DNA from: Burkholderiales bacterium
GTDB lineage: Bacteria > Pseudomonadota > Gammaproteobacteria > Burkholderiales > Casimicrobiaceae
Assembly (NCBI GenBank): GCA_025354075.1
Contig: JANXNO010000497.1
Location: 1-10,602 of the forward strand
Direction: 5' to 3'
DNA: 10,602 bases
Below the pieces are notes generated by a model. It made no database searches. It was not told where the DNA came from and worked only from the letters and a program-made list of their open reading frames with translations. A program made the translations under genes and the position numbers. This document shows positions 6,296-10,602 of the stretch, piece by piece. The stretch's first letter is position 1. Each line of letters starts with the position of its first letter.

Positions 6296-7531
6296 ATGAC
6301 CACCGAAGAAACCATTGCCGAATACATCGACGCTCACCAGTTAGAGCAGATCGACTTCCTGCGCCAGATCGTGCGCGTGCCATCGGACACGCCGCCGGGA
6401 AACAACAATCCGCCCGCAGAAAAAGCGGCGGAACTGTTGACCGCAAAGGGCTACACCGTCGAGCGCTTTGCCGTGCCCGACGATCGCGTGCGCGACTACG
6501 GCATGGTCTCTGTGACCAACCTCATCGTGCGCCATAAATTCGGTAGCGGCGGCCCTACCATCGCGCTCAATGCGCATGGCGATGTGGTGCCACCGGGCGA
6601 CGGCTGGTCGTTTGATCCGTACGGCGGTGAGGTGAAAGATGGTCGCATGTATGGTCGCGGTGTTGCAGTCAGCAAGAGCGACATCGCGAGCTTCACGTTT
6701 GCGCTCGACGCGCTGAAAGCAGCAGAAAAGGAGGGCGCAAAGTTCAACGGTACGGTCGAGCTGCATCTCACTTACGACGAAGAATTCGGCGGACTGCTCG
6801 GCCCCGGCTACTTGCTCGAAATCAATGCGACCAAACCGGATTACGTCATTGGCGCGAGCTTCAGCTACGCCATCGTCACTGCCCACAACGGGTGTCTGCA
6901 ATTTGAAGTCACAGTCCACGGCACGGCCACGCACGGCTCGATGCCCGAGACAGGCGACGATGCGTTGCAGGCCGCCAACGCGATTCTCAACGCGATTTAC
7001 GGCAAGCTGCCCGACCTCGGAAAAATCAAATCAAAAGTTACCGGCATCAATACGCCGACTATGCTCGTCGGCCAGATCAGTGGCGGCACCAACACTAACG
7101 TGGTGCCCGGCAAAGTCGTGCTCAAGATGGATCGGCGCATGATTCCCGAGGAATATCCGGCTGAAGTTGAGGCGCAAGTGCGCGCGATGATCGAGGGCGC
7201 GGTCGCGGGCCGCACCGGCATTCGCGTCGACATCAAACGCATTTTGCTGGCCAACGCGATGAAACCGGTCGCCGGTCAGGAGAAGCTGGTCGCCGCGCTG
7301 CAAAAGCACGGTGAACGCGTGTTCGGCGAGCCGATTCCCGCCGTTGGCGTGCCGCTCTACACCGACGCTCGGCTGTACGGTGAAGCGGGCATTCCGGTCG
7401 TGCTCTACGGAGCCGGGCCGCGCACGGTGCCGGAGTCGAACGCCAAACGCGCAGACGAAAATTTGTCGCTGGAAGATCTGCGCAAAGCGACGCAGGTGGT
7501 GGCGTGCGCGGTGGCGGATTTGCTTTCGTAA
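6296..7531 (+). CDS. M20/M25/M40-family hydrolase-like protein with an atypical metal site
   Basis: A 411-residue protein of the ArgE/DapE/carboxypeptidase G2 (M20) fold. N-terminal catalytic half: LNAHGDVVPPGD (91-102; His94, Asp96) and YDEEFGG (160-166; Glu162/Glu163). Lid domain about 195-315 with VHGTATHGSMP (His213) and MDRR (278-281). The C-terminal catalytic part contains YTDARLYGEAGIP and YGAGPRTVPES. By eye, three of the five usual di-metal ligands are not canonical: GRGVAV has Val125 where GRGxxD has the bridging Asp, GASFSY (186-191) replaces the usual acidic GEP/GDP motif, and Lys384 sits where the last His is expected (AKRADEN). Substrate unknown; a role in ureidoglycolate or related ureide breakdown is suggested only by position after allC. 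ATG 6296 is preferred to an in-frame start at 6152 that would overlap allC and translate the repeat. The gap to allC is 61 bp. Confidence 0.85.
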   Translation: MTTEETIAEYIDAHQLEQIDFLRQIVRVPSDTPPGNNNPPAEKAAELLTAKGYTVERFAVPDDRVRDYGMVSVTNLIVRHKFGSGGPTIALNAHGDVVPPGDGWSFDPYGGEVKDGRMYGRGVAVSKSDIASFTFALDALKAAEKEGAKFNGTVELHLTYDEEFGGLLGPGYLLEINATKPDYVIGASFSYAIVTAHNGCLQFEVTVHGTATHGSMPETGDDALQAANAILNAIYGKLPDLGKIKSKVTGINTPTMLVGQISGGTNTNVVPGKVVLKMDRRMIPEEYPAEVEAQVRAMIEGAVAGRTGIRVDIKRILLANAMKPVAGQEKLVAALQKHGERVFGEPIPAVGVPLYTDARLYGEAGIPVVLYGAGPRTVPESNAKRADENLSLEDLRKATQVVACAVADLLS

Positions 7532-7642
7532 ACCGCTCGATGCGATATGTAAATTTGTGACAGCTTTTGGCTGAGCGGCATATCGAATGTGGGCTTATCG
7601 GTCATTTATTCGAAAAGTCGACAATCAATATTTATAAGCGCT

Positions 7643-7663
7643 ACACCCATATAGAACGGGTGT
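7643..7663. terminator. hairpin between convergent genes, possible terminator
   Basis: ACACCC, 9-base loop, GGGTGT: a perfect 6-bp stem between the converging M20 gene (stop 7531) and the GGDEF gene (stop 7681). No T-run follows on either strand, so it is a weak candidate. The remainder of this 149-bp gap is AT-rich (around 7600-7640) with no other signal seen. Confidence 0.3.
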
Positions 7664-7680
7664 TCCCGCATAAAGCCATA

Positions 7681-8808
7681 TCAATAACCGCGTCCCTGTG
7701 CCAGAAAAATCACCCGATCCCGACCCTCGCTTTTGGCTTCGTACAGCGCCTTGTCGGCGCGTTGAAACGCGCTGTCGACGGACTCGTCGGGGTCAAACGC
7801 GGTGCCGCCGATGCTCACCGTGATGCGCACGCCGAACGGCAGCACCACGCCGCGAATGTAGGCGCACAGTTGTTCCGTCATGTCTAGCGCCGCTTCGGGT
7901 TGCATCGCGATGCTCAGTGCAAATTCTTCGCCGCCCCATCGGTAGATTCGCGCGCCAAAGGATGGCCCAGGCAGCCAGCCCTGCATTGCTTCGGCGAACG
8001 CGATCAGCACCTGATCGCCAGCATGATGCCCGAGCGAGTCGTTGACCGTTTTGAATTTGTCGATATCAAGTACCAGCAGCGCCACAGCAGTCTCGCCGTT
8101 CCAGCGCGTTTTGGCGTCGTTCAAAAAACTGCGCCGATTCGGCAGGCCGGTGAGCGAATCCGTCATCGATTGCGCCTCGGCAATGCGCAGCTGCGCAACT
8201 GCGCTCGACATGCGGGATCGGTACTGACTAAAGATAAGTGCTACGCCTGGCGTGATGACAATTTGCCCGATAAACGTGGTGACGGACGCGAGCAAAATCG
8301 GGACGCCCCATTCGCGTTGCGCATACACGTGCGCGGTGACAAACAGGACGATCAGCGTGGCAAGACACAGCGCGAGCACATGGCGTCGCCGGTTCAACAC
8401 CAGGTTCAAATACAGCGCAATGATCGGCACCCAGAAGGCGAGCGTTTGCATCGCAATGGCTGCATTGCGGTCGTGAAACACCAGTACGCCGAGGCCATCG
8501 ACAGCGCAGCCAGTGACCGCGGCGATGATGACAAAAGCGTCTCCGAGCGGCGCGATCCAGCGCGACGCAGCAATCTTTGGATGCCAGGCCATGAGCCACA
8601 GGACGAACAGCAGCGCCGCGGCGAATCCGGCTGCGAGGACCGCCGACGCGGTGGGCGCAATGGCAACCTGCTCAATCGCAATCAGCACGCCAATGGGCAG
8701 TATCAACCGGAACACCGGCAACCGCCATCTCGATTCGTCAAAGAGCGCTTCGTTCGGGCCCGCGATTGCGGTGCCGTCACGTGTACTGCCGGATCGACGT
8801 CGATTCAT
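7681..8808 (-). CDS. membrane-bound diguanylate cyclase (GGDEF domain)
   Basis: A 375-residue inner-membrane protein. After a charged N-terminus come about six hydrophobic segments (roughly residues 32-50, 55-75, 84-103, 117-137, 143-161 and 168-193), then a short helix and a C-terminal GGDEF domain (about 215-372). The domain has DSLTGLPNRR (217-226), DIDKFKTVND (248-257) and an intact active-site GGEEF (292-296), so synthesis of cyclic di-GMP from GTP is expected. The RxxD inhibitory site normally five residues before GGEEF is absent (SFGA there). The six-helix sensor region resembles MASE-type input domains but I cannot assign a named family. The frame also offers a TTG at 8811; the ATG at 8808 is preferred, neither having a clear Shine-Dalgarno. 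No functional link to purine catabolism is visible; it faces the M20 gene tail to tail. Confidence 0.93.
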   Translation of the reverse strand: MNRRRSGSTRDGTAIAGPNEALFDESRWRLPVFRLILPIGVLIAIEQVAIAPTASAVLAAGFAAALLFVLWLMAWHPKIAASRWIAPLGDAFVIIAAVTGCAVDGLGVLVFHDRNAAIAMQTLAFWVPIIALYLNLVLNRRRHVLALCLATLIVLFVTAHVYAQREWGVPILLASVTTFIGQIVITPGVALIFSQYRSRMSSAVAQLRIAEAQSMTDSLTGLPNRRSFLNDAKTRWNGETAVALLVLDIDKFKTVNDSLGHHAGDQVLIAFAEAMQGWLPGPSFGARIYRWGGEEFALSIAMQPEAALDMTEQLCAYIRGVVLPFGVRITVSIGGTAFDPDESVDSAFQRADKALYEAKSEGRDRVIFLAQGRGY

Positions 8809-8933
8809 CAATGGTAGCTGTGCGACACGTGCTATTTGCCCAGCGCTTGATGTTGTCCAAGCGAAGGGCGCTGCGCGTTTGGCTATTTAGTTAGAGGGCG
8901 AAGAAATCCAGTCTAGCGCAGGAATACCGCATT

Positions 8934-8966
8934 TGGACAAGCTCGGGACAGAACCGGATTTGTCCA
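8934..8966. repeat. short inverted repeat TGGACAA / TTGTCCA in the gap before the GGDEF gene
   Basis: Perfect 7-bp arms (8934-8940 and 8960-8966) with a 19-base spacer. A third TTGTCCA lies at 8853-8859, inside another small palindrome (CGCTTG-N8-CAAGCG, 8844-8863). All are in the 172-bp gap between the GGT-family stop and the GGDEF start. They could be a regulator site for the GGDEF gene or a weak terminator for the upstream gene. Chance cannot be excluded. Confidence 0.25.
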
Positions 8967-8980
8967 GCAACAAAGCTTCG

Positions 8981-10522
8981 TCAAAACCCCACAGCCCCGC
9001 CATCGCGCCGACAGTCGCTGCCGGTGATGTAGCCGTTGTCGGTCTTCCAGATGATCTGCCCGGAGCCGAAATCCATGTAGCTGTCTTTGTTCTCTTTCAG
9101 CTTATGGCCGCGTGCGACGAGCGATTCACGCACGGCGCTCGGCGTCCACGGTTCAAGGTCAAGTTCGAGGCCTTTTTCGACGCGAAAGCGTGGGCCGTCG
9201 AGCGCAGCTTGCGGGTTTTCGCCGAAGTCGATCATGCGGATCGCTGTTTGCATGTGCCCTTGTGGCTGCACGTGTCCGCCCATCACGCCAAACGCACTTT
9301 GCGGCTGGCCGTCTTTGAGGATAAAGCCCGGAATGATGGTGTGGAACGGCCGTTTGCCACCGGCCACGCAGTTAGGATGCGTTGGGTCGAGCACGAATCC
9401 ATTGGCGCGGTTTTGCAGCGAGATGCCATCGACCACAACGCCTGAACCGAAGCCCATGTAGTTCGATTGAATCAGCGACACCATCATGCCGCTCTCGTCG
9501 GCCGCGTTCAGATACACCGTGCCACCGCGCAGCTCGGCACTTGGTGAGAAATCCTGCGCGCGTTTCATGTCGATGAGCTTGGCGCGACGCTTCAAAAACT
9601 CACGATCCAGCATCGCAGCGGGCGACACATTCATGTATGCCGGATCGGCCACCTGCGCATGCACATCGCGGAACGCGAGCTTCATCGACTCAATCGCCAA
9701 ATGCCAATAATCGGGATGATCTGGCCCGAGCGATTTCACGTCGAACTGCTCCATCATGCCCAGTGCCATAAGCGCGGCGATGCCTTGCCCGTTCGGCGGA
9801 ATCTCGGCGACCTCGTAACCGCGATAGCTTGTGCGAATCGGCTCCACCCAATCGGCCACGTGCGCCGCAAGATCGATGCCGGTCATCAAACCGCCGTTCG
9901 CCTTGGCATGCGCCACAATGCGCGCCGCGAGCTGGCCGCGATAAAACGATTCGCCCTCAGACTCGGCAATCATCCGTAGCGATTCAGCCTGCGCCGGATT
10001 GCGGAACAGCTCGCCCGGCAAAGGCGCGCGGCCATGCGGCATGAAGTGCTGCGCGTAGCCGGGCTGGTTCTCAAGAATCGGCACGGCGCGTGCCCATTGG
10101 CCCGCGATGATCGGCGTCACCATGAAGCCGCGTTCGGCAGTGTCAATCGCGGGCGCGAGGAGGTCAGCAAACGGCAGCTTGCCGTAACGCTTCGACAGCG
10201 CCATCCAGCCCGCCACCGCGCCGGGCACCGAGACAGCCATCCAGCCGCGTTCGGGCATGGTCTGCATGCCCTTGAACGTGTCTGGCGACCATGCTTGCGG
10301 CGAGCGCCCCGACGAGTTGAGGCCGTGCAACGCTTTGTCTTCGGGGCTCCACACCAGCGCGAACAAATCGCTACCAAGGCCGTTGCTGCAAGGCTCCACG
10401 ACGGTGAGTACGGCGGCAGTGGCGATGATCGCGTCAATCGCGTTGCCGCCCGCTTTTAGCATCGACAGCCCCGCTTGGGCTGCCAGCGGATGCGTGGTCG
10501 ATTGGGTGGAGCCGATTCGCAC
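8981..10522 (-). CDS. gamma-glutamyltransferase-family Ntn-hydrolase (YwrD/HpxW-like), 5' end disrupted
   Basis: The open frame codes 513 residues with no signal peptide, unlike periplasmic Ggt. It begins THPLAAQAGLSMLKAGGNAIDA (from residue 10), with EPCSNGLGSDLFALVW (43-58) as in cytoplasmic YwrD-type proteins. The autoprocessing nucleophile is probably Thr335 in RGGTVYL, giving a small subunit of about 179 residues. MGFGSGVV (356-363) and GGHVQPQGH (415-423) are family signatures. The HpxW oxamate amidohydrolase of the Klebsiella allantoin cluster is of this type, with a Thr nucleophile at nearly the same position as I recall it. That function fits the context but is inference; glutathione or gamma-glutamyl-peptide hydrolysis is the alternative. 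The first eight codons (10499-10522, GTG start) come from the antisense of an inverted duplicate, and a TAG lies at 10526-10528 in frame. The true N-terminus is therefore missing. Confidence 0.85.
   Translation of the reverse strand: MRIGSTQSTTHPLAAQAGLSMLKAGGNAIDAIIATAAVLTVVEPCSNGLGSDLFALVWSPEDKALHGLNSSGRSPQAWSPDTFKGMQTMPERGWMAVSVPGAVAGWMALSKRYGKLPFADLLAPAIDTAERGFMVTPIIAGQWARAVPILENQPGYAQHFMPHGRAPLPGELFRNPAQAESLRMIAESEGESFYRGQLAARIVAHAKANGGLMTGIDLAAHVADWVEPIRTSYRGYEVAEIPPNGQGIAALMALGMMEQFDVKSLGPDHPDYWHLAIESMKLAFRDVHAQVADPAYMNVSPAAMLDREFLKRRAKLIDMKRAQDFSPSAELRGGTVYLNAADESGMMVSLIQSNYMGFGSGVVVDGISLQNRANGFVLDPTHPNCVAGGKRPFHTIIPGFILKDGQPQSAFGVMGGHVQPQGHMQTAIRMIDFGENPQAALDGPRFRVEKGLELDLEPWTPSAVRESLVARGHKLKENKDSYMDFGSGQIIWKTDNGYITGSDCRRDGGAVGF
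9751..9854 (-). repeat. internal copy of a 104-bp perfect inverted duplication
   Basis: This part of the GGT-family gene encodes residues 224-257 (DWVEPIRTSYRGYE... to GMM) on the minus strand. Its reverse complement is identical, base for base, to 10499-10602. This is the copy in its natural reading frame. Confidence 0.95.
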
Positions 10523-10602
10523 AAGCTATCGCGGTTACGAGGTCGCCGAGATTCCGCCGAACGGGCAAGGCATCGCCGCGCTTATGGCACTGGGCATGAT
10601 GG
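10499..10602 (+). repeat. terminal copy of the 104-bp inverted duplication (fold-back)
   Basis: Reads in frame from 10500 on the plus strand as DWVEPIRTSYRGYE... to GMM, the same peptide as the internal copy at 9751-9854. Identity is complete up to the last base of the window, so the duplication probably continues beyond it. At the junction the two sequences differ at one base (10498, T against C) and then share five more (CGTGG, 10493-10497), so there is short microhomology at the switch point. Confidence 0.95.

Noticed and set aside
7900..8817. A 305-codon plus-strand open frame over the GGDEF gene
   Set aside because: Composition is Arg/His/Gln-rich without domains, while the opposite strand encodes a clear GGDEF protein.
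10499..10602. Start of a second GGT-family gene on the plus strand
   Set aside because: It is an exact inverted copy of internal codons 224-257 without start or N-terminal domain, so it is a duplicated fragment and not a separate gene.

Overview
The window reads as a GC-rich proteobacterial chromosome segment, most likely betaproteobacterial (Burkholderiales-like). The evidence is the gene content, the CrgA-like LysR regulator and the C-rich palindromic repeats. It is devoted to breakdown of allantoin and assimilation of the resulting glyoxylate. No tRNA, rRNA, CRISPR array or transposase was seen, and no gap between genes exceeds 300 bases.

Left part (1-2878, minus strand): an operon read gcl > hyi > glxR. 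It encodes glyoxylate carboligase, hydroxypyruvate isomerase and the first 29 codons of tartronate semialdehyde reductase. Together these turn two glyoxylates into glycerate. Both junctions inside the operon hold a C/G-rich palindromic repeat. A 140-bp divergent promoter region (2879-3018) with a perfect 7-7-7 palindrome of LysR-box form separates gcl from a LysR-type regulator on the plus strand (3019-3939).

Middle part (4012-7531, plus strand): PuuE-type allantoinase, allantoate amidohydrolase (M20/carbamoylase family), and a second M20-fold protein. The last lies just behind a third copy of the palindromic repeat, and several of its metal-ligand positions look substituted. Allantoin > allantoate > ureidoglycine/ureidoglycolate > glyoxylate would feed the left operon. 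No recognised enzyme for the ureidoglycine or ureidoglycolate step is present.

Right part (7681-10602, minus strand): a six-helix membrane GGDEF diguanylate cyclase, and a gamma-glutamyltransferase-family Ntn-hydrolase of cytoplasmic YwrD/HpxW type. In this context it may be an oxamate amidohydrolase. Its 5' end is broken: the last 104 bases of the window (10499-10602) are an exact inverted copy of an internal part of the same gene (9751-9854). This is either a real inverted duplication or, more likely, a fold-back chimera at a sequence end. It makes the apparent GTG start of this gene unreliable.

I did not find a clearly new defence or mobile system. The most notable points are the inverted duplication, the degenerate-looking M20 metal site, and the repeats placed in nearly every same-strand gene junction.
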